Counted from the first letter of the stretch, positions 1 to 12,756 are shown. The stretch is DNA of 64,000 nt from Amoebidium appalachense (GCA_963693365.1 CAVNZM010000001.1:19530001-19594000); one strand, 5' to 3'. Translations and numbers: made by a program. The notes: generated by a model not told the origin, from the letters alone.

Positions 1-255
1 AAATAGTTGCCTATCCTGTGATACTATAATACAGGCCATGCCTCGCGTCACAACATGGTTGCCTATCCACTAAACTGGATCACGGCAGCAGTTACACAAC
101 TACGAGAACACAACATTATGATTAGCAAAAGATGATATACAGTGATAGTCGTCTCAAATGACGCAAGGGCGTATGAAAAAAGGGGGAAATGTTCCTGAAT
201 GAAGCCACGGAACACGAGGCCACAGTTTCTAACCACGGTGTAGCCACTAATGGGT
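1..255. other. NOP58 3' flank, no gene seen
   Basis: This short stretch lies downstream of the NOP58 stop codon. I see no exon or RNA gene in it. It presumably holds the 3' UTR of the minus-strand NOP58 transcript. Confidence 0.4.
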
Positions 256-3200
256 TTACTCCGAGTCAGATGCAGCCTTTTTCTTCGACTTCTTCTCCTT
301 CTTAGACTTCTTTGCTGATGGCTCCTCCTCGGCCGCCTTCTTCTTGGACTTCTTTTCCTTCTTGGCCGTCTCCTCACCATCCTGTTCCTGTCAATATTCA
401 TCAGTAATCGACAACCACACGAAAAGCCCGTGAACGTGGTGCATTGAAAGCACATGGCATATTCCAAACGTGCTAGGACGACCAACCCCCGACCCTACCC
501 CCATGATCACCATCAAAGAAACACAACAAACAACCCCCCGCCCCCTCCGAAACACTCACACACACAACAGCACCACCACCCGCCCACCCACAAGCACCAA
601 CGCCTGCACACCTACCACTCGACAATTAAAAAATAACAAACATTCATTAAAAAAACACGATGAGGAGTATACTGATAAAACACAGCGAAGGCTACCGAAG
701 GTAAAGCCGGCCGGCGGACTTAAACCTTGCCCACTGCAAACAACTGTCTTCTACTGAAAGCCTCCCAACCGAGCAAAACACTCACCTCGGAGGACTTCTT
801 CTTCTTCTTCTTCTTTGTCTCGGTTTCCGGAACGGCATCATCGCTCTCCGTGTCCTTGGCCTTCTTCTTCTTCTTCTTCTTGGTGCCCTCCTCATCACTG
901 TCTGCCGCCTCAGTCTTGGACTTCTTCACCTCTGTTCAAGCATAAAAAGGTCAGAAAAGAAAACACAGGAGTGGGCATATCACTCCCTGTCGTTCTTAAT
1001 TAAGCCCTTTTCAACAACATCTTTGGCAAATTCTCTCTGGCTTGTGAATTTGCCAAGAATTTGCCAATCAGCTGTCACTTCTCGGAATGCTGTCAAAGCC
1101 TTCGAGAGGAAATCGGAAGAACAGAAGCACATGTAAAGAGCAAAGCCCAACCACACAAAGGAAGCCGGTGCAGGAGCGAAAAAACATAGAATGCGAAAGT
1201 CAGTCCCTGTCTCTCTCTCCCTGTGCGTCCCTGTCTCTGTCTCTCTTTGGTCTGTCTGCACTCTCGTGTGTGTGAGTGTGTGTGTGTGTACGTGTGAATA
1301 TGTGAAAAAGTTCCCTGTTATGCAAATCAAAAAGACAGACGTATTTGTCTTGCTGCCTATGTGGGCTGTTTGGGGGGCAGGGAGGTACGCACTCTTTTCT
1401 TCCTCCTCGTCATCATCCGATGCCGGTCTCTTCTTGGACTTTTTCTCCTTCTTGGACTCCTTGCCCTCCTTGGGGGTGAGCGTCGAGTCGGCAGCAGCGT
1501 TGTAGCCCTTGACCTCCCTGTGTACATCACCGTTGTTAAGGATGTGGACGATAATGGTGCATATCGAAGCTGGGAACACACGTTCACATAATGCAGCAGA
1601 CCCACACCTGAACCCGCACTTTTGGCTAGTCTTTGTCCATTGGCAGCCAAAATATTCAGGACGCAAGAACATGTCTGGAGCTACATGTGTGAGGCCCATA
1701 CTCGAACTTCAAATACAGCTGCCTTTATCCTGCCAGCCATATTTCTAGAAGTCTGTAGTTGCACTATGTGTGCGGCGTACAAAATGAAAGACATCACAAA
1801 AGTGCACTCACTTCTTCTCGACCTTCTCCGCCGTCGCGGCGCTCTTTGCCGTGCCCGATATCCTCGTGACTTGTCTGCCTTCGAGCTGTGTACCCAGGAA
1901 AAGGTTATAAATCGGTAGCTAACCAAGGCATATGTAGAGGTTTTAGCGTTATGGTTTAGGCTAAATTTTTTATAAGGATGGCAAGTGTATGCCTCTGTAC
2001 ACGTGTCTGGAACAGCAACAAACCTGACACAGAGGACAGCTAAATGGCATATGTAATCTTCGAAAGCCGTCAGAATATCCAACCTAACCAACACACACAA
2101 CAGCCAGGAGAAAGAAAACTTTATGAGGTTGTCAAAAACCCCGCAAGGTCGGGATTCGTACCTGATTGAGGCGGGCCTCGACCTTTGCCCTGTTCTCCAA
2201 CCCAATGCTGACGTTGTCCTTGTCGCCAAGGGCATCCACACGGGCAGACAGAGAGGTCTTGGCTGCAAGAACACGCGAGATCTGTGTGTGTGGGGAGGGG
2301 GGGTGGGGGGGGTGCAGGTCATGCGTGTTAAGTATGTGTGATATATGCCCAACTTTAAATGTGTGCGCTGCCCACGCCAAACTACAGCTGCACTAAATCA
2401 CATCGATACAGAAGGTCGAACACCATCTGATGGTTATCGACAACAGCTGTATGCAAATGGAAGGACCTCAGCTGGGTGGCTCCACCCACACAACAACCAG
2501 CTCCCGTGTGCACTGCAACACACCGTGTGAAAATGATCAAGACAACCAAGTGGTAGCAACATGCATCGCAGACGGGTGCATTACCTTGCCCTTGTTCTTA
2601 GGTGCTGACTGACCAATCAGCGATGCGTGGTAGATGAGACCGTACTTGGGTGTATCGGACTTGGTCTGCAGACACCAAATAGTCAGAACACAGCACTTGA
2701 TTTCCAATTAGCCGAACCACCTTCCCCACATAAACAAGGCAGCTGAATGCGGAGAATGTAGTCACAACTTAATTCTATATACGACTGACTTAACATATGG
2801 ATACAGAGATAACCAGCGAATGAGGGGGACCAGGCTTGGGTGGCACACCAACCACCCCGTCCCAAACCAAAAAACGAATAGCACACGATTACAAATGTTA
2901 CAAGCCCTGCACCCACGTGTGCGCACAAGAACATATCAAGCGGACGAGGAAGACCGTGGGAAGGGAACACACCTTGAGGGCACGGAACAAGGCCTTCTCG
3001 GCACCGAGAATCTGCACGGTCGATGCAGGGTACTTTGCCAAGTTAAGCAGAGACCCGGCATGGGCAATCAGACGGGCACCAACAAGCTCACCAACCATGC
3101 ACGTGAGGTTGGGGGCAATGGCATTCATGCGTGCCTTGAGGTAGTCGTACAGCTGCGTGCGGTACTCACCAATGGAGATCACCTGTGGCATGACAAACAA

Positions 3201-5789
3201 GACAATAAGGAGAAAGAACACAACTGCGTTCACCATATAGTCTACGTCAAGCCATTCATCTTTTCAAACCGTCGAAGTTTAGTAGTCATCGACAGCAACT
3301 GTTGAGACAGCATAGCTACCCCCCCCCCCCCCCAAAAAAAAAAAAAAAAAAACACACACAAAACTCCCTCCAGAACCCATTTGCCGGATTTTCTCGTGTT
3401 GTAGATAAAACAGCTCGTACGATTCGTACATTACTCTCACCTACCAACATGCATGTCCATTCCCAGACAGGCCCAAAAACACACACACACACACACACAA
3501 AACTCCCTCCAGAACCCAGTTGCCAGAATTTCTCGTGTTGTAGATAAAACAGCTCGTACGATTCGTACATTACTCTCACCTACCAACATACATGTCCTTT
3601 CCCAGACAGGCCAGGATAAATTCAACGACCAACGAATGAAAACGTGCCTGAGTTCATATTACACATACGCCTGCACATGCATCTGCAGTGCATGTCTGCA
3701 TAGAAAGATATACACACCTGCTCGCACAGGTAGACAATGTTGGTCATATCCTCCTCGCTCACGTCGCTACCCATGCTGATCTCGGCAGCCTGCCCGGTAT
3801 TGCATAAAGAGAGGGTTAGTCACAAGGTTTCGAAAAAAAAGGAATGCCTAGCATACTTGAGTGTATTGGGCTCAGCAGACAAATTTTGGCTTCATATGCA
3901 TTTGCAATCAGAAGTCTAACATATACATAAAATATCATCGCCCATGTAGACATTATTTTTCTGTCAACTCCACAATGCTCCCCTCCCTCGACTCACACAC
4001 CCCTTCGTTCCACCTATCACAACCACACATTCACAAACACAACATTAGACCCACCTGCTTAACGTCATCAATCATTTCCTCTGGCAGAACATCCGTCAGA
4101 TCCGTGTTCTTGACGTTGGTGCGTGCCTGCACCTTGCGCACGACCTTGGCGTATGCAAGGTTGTCGGGCACCAGCTTAGACATTTCGGGGAAGTGCCAGC
4201 CGTACCATTCACGCACGCGCATGCTATATGTGTTCAGCTCCTTGTCAAGATCATCCAGAAGCGCTGCACCAGGTAGAAGCATTAGACTTTCCCTTTTTAA
4301 CCCCTGCTAATGCTTCCCACCTGATGTTTATCGATGTTGCTTACTTATCCTTCACATGCCAAAAAAAAAAAGAGAGGGGGGGGGGGGGGGGGGGGGGGGG
4401 GCAATATGGTGTGGGCATGTTACGCGACTAAAACTTCAGCAGTGTCAAGACTGTCCCCATAGTGCTACAGGAGTATGCTCACGAAGGTTTCCATCCGCAA
4501 ACAACAATCAACGTGCACTTTCTGTAAATACACCACCAACCACCGCATAAGTGAAGTGCATATTTGTGCCAGCAGATGTAGAAACCAAATTGCAGGAGGG
4601 AGAAGAATGGGTTAGGGCACTTACAAATTGCCTGGACGATCATGGTGTCCACCTTGTCCGGGGAGAACTTCAGCTTGTAGCGGGAGAGAGAGTGGGCGAG
4701 ACCAAGAGCCATGGCATGGAGGTCACCCTCGGAGGCACCTATTTGTGTGTATGTGTTTTTTATTTTGGGAGGGGGGGGAAGAGGGGGGGGGGGGGGGGGG
4801 GGGGGGAGGCATGTGTGTGTGTGTGTGCAGATGTACAGAGTGTTGATGCAGAGAATGGTGCATTGGGACGGTGGCAAAAGGCATTGATGACGAGCATACA
4901 CATGTTTGCAGGTGGAGAGAGTAGTTAGTGTCCACTTGCCATTTCCACAGCTAAACCAGTGTTGATGTTATGGGTGCTCAGGGGTGTAAGTGTCATCAAA
5001 AATCAGGACGATAACGCATATATAAACATCACAGCCACCATTTTGATTCTCAAACCAGCTCTAAAAAAGGGTTCGAAATAATTCTACAAACAAGGGCAGG
5101 TAACTTCTGCCAAGCTCAACACACAACAAACAGCAAGGTCACTCGCGAACTTATTACACTTACCAGTGATAAGCGACTCCATCTGATTCCTGATGCCCCT
5201 CATAAGCTCTGTAACATTGCTGCCAGCAACACAGTTGATGCCCGTCTTCTCCTTGATCATACCACCCAGCTTGGCGTCCAGAACAGCAAGATCATCAGTC
5301 AGTTCCTTCTTTACGATGTGCTTGTTCAAGAACTTCTTGAGCCCCTTGTCCAGCTTGCCCTCGGTGATGGCTGTAGCAGCCGCAAGAGCCTCGGTAGTGT
5401 CCTCGAACTTCTCGAAAGCCTTCAGCTTCACACTGCCAAAAAGTATGCAGAATAAGAACGTATCAGCATCATCACACCGTTCTTCCCCAACACATGCTAT
5501 AAACAAAAAAGAAAAAGTAGAAAAGTGTACAGTATCCGCAACACCCTAGCTCACAGAGCAAACCACTCCGTTGTTCTGGCCCACGTCTCCGAAGGCTGAT
5601 GTCAATCAAGCAGTGACACCTCAAAAAGGCTGCTCAGCTGCCCCCCTATGTTACACCAGGGCTACACCACCTGACCCCTTTGAAACACCTCTCATATTCT
5701 AAACCTATCACCCCGTTAAACATACACGCACACACGCACAAGCGCGCGCGCACACACACATCCCACACACACACACCGACACACACACC

Positions 5790-5824
<35 letters not shown>

Positions 5825-5962
5825 GTCACGGGTGGCTTACACTTTCGACGCCTTATCAGGGGTCTCGAAGGAATTCCAGATGTTCTCTGGTTTCTTCAAG
5901 GCCCCCTCGTCCAGGACCTTGAACAGGGCAAACCCTGCAGCTGTCTCAAAAAGCACCAGCAT
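256..5962 (-). CDS. NOP58: Nucleolar protein NOP58, box C/D snoRNP core component
   Basis: NOP58 is a scaffold of box C/D snoRNPs, which guide 2'-O-methylation and pre-rRNA processing in the nucleolus. Twelve exons join in phase to 557 residues (human about 529): 5841-5962, 5164-5432, 4625-4738, 4055-4263, 3718-3789, 2973-3182, 2585-2665, 2162-2281, 1812-1885, 1393-1517, 786-931, 256-387. The start [14 protein letters not shown] is the usual NOP58 N-terminus. The NOSIC/coiled-coil region (about 130-235) has [10 protein letters not shown]. The Nop domain (about 260-400) has [15 protein letters not shown] and [10 protein letters not shown]. The last three exons encode the lysine/acidic KKE/D tail typical of NOP58 and NOP56; the MLVLFE start and KYGLIYHAS favour NOP58. 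The last exon could start six bases further upstream. A tandem duplication sits in the intron at 3183-3717. Identity is very secure; boundaries were read by eye. Confidence 0.97.
3352..3612. repeat. Two-copy tandem duplication in a NOP58 intron
   Basis: Two nearly identical copies of about 120 bp (about 3355-3472 and 3492-3610) are separated by a short (CA)n run. Both begin AAACTCCCTCCAGAACCC and contain GATAAAACAGCTCGTACG. They differ at only a few positions, so the duplication looks recent. They lie inside an intron and the exon phases around them are intact. Confidence 0.9.
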
Positions 5963-7200
5963 TCTGCGCACGCAAAGAAAAACACGTCAGAAAATACCAC
6001 CTTTGTTGTTCCGTCAAACAGGCAGTTCGGTCATTTGGCTTAGCCTGCCAATAAAAGGGAAGAACTTCTAATGTTTGACTGCAACTAACAATCCGTCGTT
6101 GAGAACATGGTCATGGCTCAATAGCTCGGTAGCCCTAGTTCAAGCTTCCTCTACGATGCATACACCTTCCCTATGCACGAAAAAAAGTATCTACATATGC
6201 AACAAAGGGACCACGAGCTCGTAAAACGACTTGGAAAGTCGGATGGGTGTGGATACCTCTCAGATTGTTGTGGATAGCTGGCCGATTCGACCGACACACC
6301 TCACAGAAAAGCTAGAGACGAAGAAAACGTAAACTTCGACTGAAGCTGCTTGGTGCGATGTCGCTGCGGTACACCGGCGCTGCGAGCCTGCGACGGCTGC
6401 AGGCGCCCACGTGTACAGCCGTCCTAGATGACGAGAGCTATATATGGTTCTCGACATGGTAAAAATAACCAATCAGCTTCCCGCTATTTATCTCTGGAAC
6501 GAGGACTCGAGGAAGCTCAGGACGGCTATGCCATGCTTGCACATCATGATGTCACGTACGTGTACGCATCTGTATGTACATGTATGGTACATCATCCCTC
6601 TCTCTCTTCTTCTTCCCCGGGCACAAGTGCAAATAAACCCCGCAAAAGTGCGTGTGACTTTGGACTGCCACTTACTTATTAGACATGTACATAATCGCAA
6701 AATATTTACACAATATTAATATTGGAAAAAGATACCCGATATGAAATCAAAGCAGGCACCTTGAAAAACTAAGCCTTATGTCTTGTTTTATATATAATGA
6801 CCGCCTTAACCATATTGCCAAATATGGCACTCGCAAATGTGTAGCACCTAAATACATAATACCTTCCTGTAGAATTGGTCATCTCTAGCCGATGATATCA
6901 TTGACCACTTCCCACGCTTTCACTGTACATGTACATACACGTGCCATGCAGTGGAGATCTAATAAGTATAAGGTGGCATCGTTTGCATGCCCAAACAACA
7001 CATACACACCACTTTAAACGGTCATGTATTGCCAAATGTAGTTTGATAGAACACATAATACCGCAGCACACACACGACACATTCACAACAGACACCCAGA
7101 AAGATAGCTAGCTATCTAGATCTTACCTGAAAATTACAACGTTAACATCCTTGATTTTCAATACTAAACACACGTAACTATGACCTGTTTATTAGATGTA
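5963..7200. other. Upstream region of NOP58, no gene seen
   Basis: This is single-copy-looking DNA upstream of the NOP58 ATG. A moderately GC-rich stretch at about 6240-6430 and a CCAATCAG motif near 6469 (sense orientation is CTGATTGG for NOP58) could belong to the promoter. Nothing in it looks like a coding exon. Confidence 0.35.
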
Positions 7201-7237
7201 TTGATCGGCTAGAGAAACCCATCATTACAAAACTCTA

Positions 7238-7268
7238 GCACACACACACACACACCGTGACACACACA

Positions 7269-7364
<96 letters not shown>

Positions 7365-7379
7365 GGCACACACACGCAC

Positions 7380-7414
<35 letters not shown>

Positions 7415-7417
7415 CAC
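7238..7417. repeat. (CA)n microsatellite
   Basis: About 180 bp is almost pure CA repeat with a few single-base interruptions. It produces the spurious Cys/Val and His/Thr open frames seen here. Confidence 0.95.
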
Positions 7418-7680
7418 CAGCTGATACCGAGTGTCCCATTGGAGCCCGGAAAAAAAAACAAAAAAAAGAAAGAAAAAAAAAAAACGGGGAACCCAACTAA
7501 TCGATTTTCTTAGTCTTTATGGTGCCTCGTAGAGGAAGAAAACCCTGATCATGATAATCATCACCCGATATCTATGTACCCGATCATGGTATACCGCTGA
7601 GGGGATATTCCGAGCAAAAACCCCCATACCTGAGACTGGTCTCTCGTTGCCTCGAGTAAACAGCGTAAACCCCGTACATA

Positions 7681-8070
7681 CATGTGTGTGTCTGTCACCG
7701 GTGTTTGTGTGCGCTGTGTTTGTGTGTGCATGTGTACATGTGCGACGTGTGTATGTACACATGTCTGTGTGTGTGTTCACGTGTGTGTACGTACATGTGT
7801 GTGTCACGGTGCGTGTGTGTGTGCATGTGTGCTTGTGTGCGTGTGTGTACACGTGTGTGTGTGACACTGTCAGTGTGTGTGGTACCGGGGTGGGTGGATG
7901 GGTGGGTGGGCCGGATGGGTGAGTGGTGTTTGTGCGCGTGTGCACCCGCGCGCGCGTGTGTACGTACGTACGTATGTGCGCGTGTGTACACGCGTGTGTG
8001 CGCGCGCGTGTGTGCGTGTAGATACGCGTGCGTGTCATGTACACTCGGATATGTGTGTGTACCTGTGCTA
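7681..8070. repeat. Alternating purine-pyrimidine GT/GC/GTAC-rich tract
   Basis: Nearly 400 bp alternates purine and pyrimidine (TG, CG, TA steps), including CGCGCGCG and GTACGTACGTACGTA blocks around 7945-8010. It is non-coding by appearance. Such DNA is prone to the left-handed Z form. Confidence 0.8.
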
Positions 8071-8149
8071 GACCATACGCGTGTGCTATGGGTGTGCCAT
8101 ATCAGCTATGGTTGTGTTTGTGTGCAGTCACGGTGTCGATATATGAGCA

Positions 8150-8560
8150 GTCGAACCAACTTGCTGCTGCAGCATCATTGTAAGACTTAATCTTCAAAAA
8201 TTATTCTGCAAAGATTTTTGAAGGTTCAGGGCAGCCTGCAATGGTACCTGTAAGAAGCAGAATTATTCTGCTCAATCTCCGAGAACGGGATTATTCGAAA
8301 ATCTGCCTTCAGATTTGAGGAGAATTGCATGGGCGGCAGCATAATAAATCTCTTCCAGACTTTAAACAGTTCTAGAATCGTAGAGTTTAGCAGAATCATC
8401 TGGAGAATTGTTCTATGCCGTAGCAGAATAATTATGCTTCCAGTGAGTTATTCAGAAAACGCAGGATATCGGCTGCAAAAGCAGCATCATGCTAAAAAGT
8501 AGGGGCAAGCGTAATTATTCTGCAAAACGCAGATAATGCGCATTGCCCCGGCTGCACTTG
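8150..8560. repeat. Palindrome-rich block with repeated AGAATNATTCTGC motifs
   Basis: About 400 bp free of simple sequence lies between two GT-rich tracts. It contains near-palindromes such as AGCAGAATTATTCTGCT (8256-8272) and further AATTATTCTGCAAA-like motifs near 8200 and 8510-8525. A short hairpin, CTTCAAAAAT/ATTTTTGAAG, lies at 8192-8223. CAGCATCAT occurs near both ends. The composition suggests an old mobile or fold-back element, but no clear terminal repeats could be fixed. Confidence 0.45.
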
Positions 8561-8603
8561 TGTGCACGTATCACGACGGTCTCGTGTAGGCAGTTGACGT
8601 GTT

Positions 8604-8898
8604 AGCACATGTGTATGCGTGTGTGCGCGCGCGTGCGTGTATGTGTGTGTGTGTTGCCATGTGTGTGTATGCATGTGTGTGTGCGTACGTGCGTGCGTGC
8701 GTGAGTGTGTGAGTGCGTGCGTGCTGGTGTGTGTTCGTGTGTGCGTGTGTAAGTGCGTGCATGTGCGTGTGTGCGTGTATGTGTGTGTTCGCGTGTGTCA
8801 CACGTGTGTGTGTCTGTGTCTGACTGTGTTCTGATACCTCCGCTAATAAGACTCCCCCCCCCCCCTCCCCCCCCCCAAAAAAAAGAAGAAAAAAAAAA

Positions 8899-8976
<78 letters not shown>
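8604..8976. repeat. GT-rich tract followed by (GA)n
   Basis: Imperfect GT/GC repeats (8604-8826) are followed by C- and A-runs, then about 37 copies of GA (8903-8976). There is no coding signal. Confidence 0.85.
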
Positions 8977-8980
<4 letters not shown>

Positions 8981-9056
8981 AAAAAACGTTCGCGGGGCAT
9001 GTTTTTAAATCAAAATGTTTTTGGACAGCCTGTCGTGTTCTTGCAGCCCTCGGCTG

Positions 9057-9527
9057 GGGCGGTGGGATGGGGTGGAGGGGGGCGGGGAGGGGGGAGGAGG
9101 GGGGAAGGGGGGGGGGGAAGGGGGGGACTTGGAAGGGAGGGAGGAGGTGGGGGCGGGGCAAGGGGGGAAGGGGGGGGGGGGGGGGTCGGAGGAGGTTGCG
9201 CGGCGCCCACAGAAGGGGGTGAGGGGTGGGGGGTGGGGGTTTGGGGGGGGGGGGGGGGGGGAGGGGTCGGCCAGGCCTCCGATAATTATAAGAACATCCA
9301 AAGGTTTGCCCATGGTGCACAGTCAAGAAGTTGCTAAACCTGAAAAAAAAGGGTTTGGCCGATAGCATATTCTATTTGCGGATGGTATCTCTGCTATCAG
9401 GTCTTAGGCCTGGCGTGGGTCGGCTGAAGAATGATTCCTCTTGGCAATGTGCGGGAACAAGAAAGAAAAAGTGCAGCCTTGTGTCTGTGTGTGTGTGCAC
9501 GCGCTTGTGTGTGTGCTTTTTTTTTTT

Positions 9528-9579
<52 letters not shown>

Positions 9580-9580
9580 G
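9057..9580. repeat. G-rich tracts and T/G homopolymers
   Basis: There is a 200-bp guanine-rich stretch (9057-9262), then an unremarkable 230-bp spacer, then a T-run passing directly into about 40 G (9518-9578). G-quadruplex formation is possible on this strand. Confidence 0.8.
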
Positions 9581-9582
9581 GG

Positions 9583-9715
9583 GTAGAACGTGTGTTAGTG
9601 TTACAGAGCGCAAGGTACGCAAACACGAAGAACAGTGATTGAATCTGCAATGCAAACACAAAGAATGATGCATAATAGGCAGAGCCCGAGGTACTTTTGC
9701 ACCACAGCCACACCA
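9583..9715 (+). repeat. Divergent copy of the G-run-headed dispersed repeat
   Basis: It follows directly after a long G-run. It contains AATGATGCATAATAGGCAGAGCCC, written here as two matching parts: ATGCATAATA and GCAGAGCCC. The same parts occur in the copies at 36.65 and 37.03 kb. It is more diverged than those copies. Confidence 0.55.
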
Positions 9716-9719
9716 CAGA

Positions 9720-11658
9720 AGGGGTTAGTGCAAAAATTCCGTTATTTTAATTTTTTTTTTTTTAATAAACTCAGTGTAGATGTTTGAACTGGCACCGAAG
9801 GCCTGCATGAAACGTACATGTATCGGACAATTTGTTGCACTGAGACTTAGATCGAACATATCAATAGTATTGAGTTCTCTTTATCATGAATATTCCAAAC
9901 TAGCCTGTACGGCCCCGCCCTCGCGGGCGGGCCTTATACACCACACCATTGCAACGACATAAGAAGCCTTAGAGAAAGAAAAGGGAAAAAAAGAGAAAAA
10001 AGGAGAAGAAAAAATAGAGGGAAAATGAAATAAAAGACTGGGAATGAAAACAAATAAAAAGTAGTGCACATGGCATTGCAAATATGGGGCAGCGATCCCA
10101 TCAACATAGCGCACGGCCTGTCCTTATCCACGGTAGGCGTTATACCGATGGTTTTTACCAAGGCGGTTCGTTATCCCATCTTATGCGGAGATACCCAAAA
10201 TCCACAATTGAGATAACCTGGGATACTGAACTATGGACCAAATGTATTTTTGGTATTTTTTTAGGATACTTTAGTGTCATGAATGGAAATAGTGTTATTG
10301 AATAGTTTTACACAATTGCGGGTCGACTTGCCCTTGAAGTTGTAAACATATCCAAGAATGCTTGCCGCCTTTTACTGATATTAAAGAGGGTTGTGCCAGT
10401 TTCGCGTCATGCAAATTCACCCGCATTTTGTATGTGATATAATTATTATAATATTTCTCAAAAAAATTATTTTCAATATTAGTTATCAAAGAATTTCTAC
10501 AAAATGCTTACTTTTGATACACATCACTTTTTATATTGCATGAACATGCAATTGAGTTCTCGTTTTTTTCAACGTCACTTGAAAAAATCGGGCACCAAAT
10601 CTTGATAGCGGATCCGTTATTTCAAATATCATGCCGTCGTTGATGTTATAGAGGGTTAGGCCGCCGCGCCCTTAATGTATCAGAACCCAAAAATAACGCG
10701 CAACAATGTTATCCAAACAAAACAAATTGAAGAATTTGTGTTTTTTTTATTATTAGTTATACAGATTACAAAAGCCCGTCAAACTGCCTATAGCTCCGTA
10801 AATGCGCGGACATCATATTGAGCTCTCTTTATTATCAACATTCATTTGAAGATAACGGAAACGTAATTTTGGTAGTGGGTTACATTCTTGTCTTTCAAAA
10901 CTTTTAAAGCAATGTATCTGGATCCACTGCATAGCTGATCTTTATCCAATCACCTTTTCATAATCCCTACCAGTAAGCTGTTGTCATCAGTTCTGGCGAC
11001 TCAAACCGGTACATGCAGGAACCGGCTAACGACACATTTTAAACATGTACGATATGCTGGGATCTTGTTTTTAAAAAGTTAGGGTATAGTACATATTAGC
11101 TGGTGTTTGTTGCTCAGAGCCTTAGCAGCACGAGAGTAGCTAAAAGGGTACTCCCCCTCCCCCCCCCCCCAAAAAAAAAAAGGGGGGGGGGGGGGGGGGG
11201 GGGGGGAGAGGAGGATATGGGGGATTTAGAGGAGAATGTGGCATCCGGATATGCCCTGCCTCTGGGTGTTGAATCTAAATAAGCGGGTTGGTGGTGGCGA
11301 AAAGTCCTGAGAATTTGGCTGATGCAGTGATATGAGTCATATAATGACCATAATATTAGGGCCTCTAATCTATTCGAGGGTCTAGGGAGATTGATTTGCT
11401 GAGTCAAAACTACAACCTCTGGGCCCTTCTGCAACATGTGATGTTCTCGTGTCAGCCCCTGGGGAAGGGTGGGGGTGGGTGGTGGGGGTATAGTATTGCA
11501 GAAAATAATCGATAAAGATGATCATAATGCTTGGAATGAAAAAAAGGCCAGAGCAGAACCCACTACGCCATCGCTATGCTTAACATTCCCATTATGGTGG
11601 GGGGGTAAGTTACAACCTTAATTAACGAAATTTCTTCGACAGCCAGTCAGCAAACCAC
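9720..11658. other. AT-rich intergenic region, no gene seen
   Basis: This lower-complexity intergenic DNA has no exon-like open frame on either strand. A C-run, A-run and G-run follow one another at 11157-11206. It separates NOP58 from the next minus-strand gene, whose stop lies at 11659. Confidence 0.4.
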
Positions 11659-12714
11659 TCATATCTTAGCTTTTTTTGCAGCAGGGCTCTCAGGCATGTT
11701 AAGCAACACAGAGCCATCAGCAAGCCACACAGCAATAGTGCCCTTGTACACGACCACCCCTCCAACATTCTGCCCAAAATCATGCGACTCGATTGCCGGC
11801 TCATCACCTTCCATATCAACCAGAAACAATTGGTGTCCGGCAGCAACAACTAACCGCATCGGGTCGACCTGCTTGCTGCAATGCACGGGCACCTTGCCAT
11901 CCAGAATATTTTCAATTTTCGGCTCTGCTGCCGACATTCTTTCGCGTATGTTGTCGATGGGGTAGGGTTTGGCGGGCCTAAAGCACACGGGTTGGCTGCC
12001 GCGTCCGATGTTCATGTAGGTGGAGATGTAGCACAGGTCTTTGCTCGTGTTGACCCACACAAGGAACAGTCTGTCTTCATGTGTGTATGTGCAGCATTCC
12101 CACCCGTCCGTGAACCGTTCGGTACCTTCCGCAGGTTTGTCGTGGATTTTGCAAATAATCTTGCCATTGGAACCCGAGTGCAAACGAACCTCAGTGCACT
12201 CAAGCTCATCCATAACCGCTGTCGACACAAAATAATTGCCGTCCAGTATGGTCATAATGCCGTTTTTGGCCATGGGATTTCCATTCGCCACCACGTGCCT
12301 CCACACAGGCTCCTCATCCTTCCCCACCACCGCACCAAAAAACACCGTGTCCGGATATTCCCCTTTAACCTTTTTGTCGCCGTGATATCCTCCCTGCTCA
12401 CCACCAGCATCTTTTTTGCGAGACCCGTAAATTCGATGCAGCCATCAAAGAAAAACGAATCGAGCTTTTTCTTCGATTGCAAATCAAACGAAACCATCTG
12501 GTACTGTGTCGGTAGCACCGCGAAAATACCGTCTGTGCTTATCGGCCCCAGCCCGAATTTGTATTGTCCGTGCTCCACGCGCCATTGAATTGCGGGCTCT
12601 GACCCGGATAAACTCCATACGACCACTTCTTTCTCGCACACCCCTGCCAGGGTTGTTTCGCTCATGTCCAACCCGAAGATGGGGCCACCTTGGTCGTCTG
12701 GCTTGTGGATAACT
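11659..12714 (-). CDS. Beta-propeller (WD40-like) protein, 3' part, apparent frameshift
   Basis: I do not recognise the family. The last visible exon starts after a possible acceptor near 12714 and ends with a lysine-rich tail AKKAKI and TGA at 11659-11661. The protein has propeller-like beta segments such as KEVVVWSLSGSEP, IFAVLPTQYQMVSFDL, NYFVSTAVMD and GVVVYKGTIAVWLADGS. The first about 100 residues and the last about 230 are in different frames. The frames overlap at about 12345-12450, and the switch falls in or near a hydrophilic SRKKDAGGEQGG-like loop. This is either an assembly or mutational indel or, less likely, a missed tiny intron. No N-terminal exon was found upstream, where repeats dominate, so the gene is 5' incomplete. 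The basic tail would suit a nuclear protein, but that is speculation. Confidence 0.6.
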
Positions 12715-12756
12715 CTGTGTGTTTGGGTTTTGTGTGTGAGAGAAAGGCTCCAAAAG

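Noticed and set aside
4970-5020. C-box-like TGATGA with a CTGA on the minus strand of a NOP58 intron
   Set aside because: The boxes are only about a dozen bases apart and no second D box or terminal stem is present, so a C/D snoRNA is not supported.
7209-8190. Open frames rich in Cys/Val or His/Thr
   Set aside because: They are direct translations of (GT)n/(CA)n repeats in alternate frames; no start, splice or family evidence.
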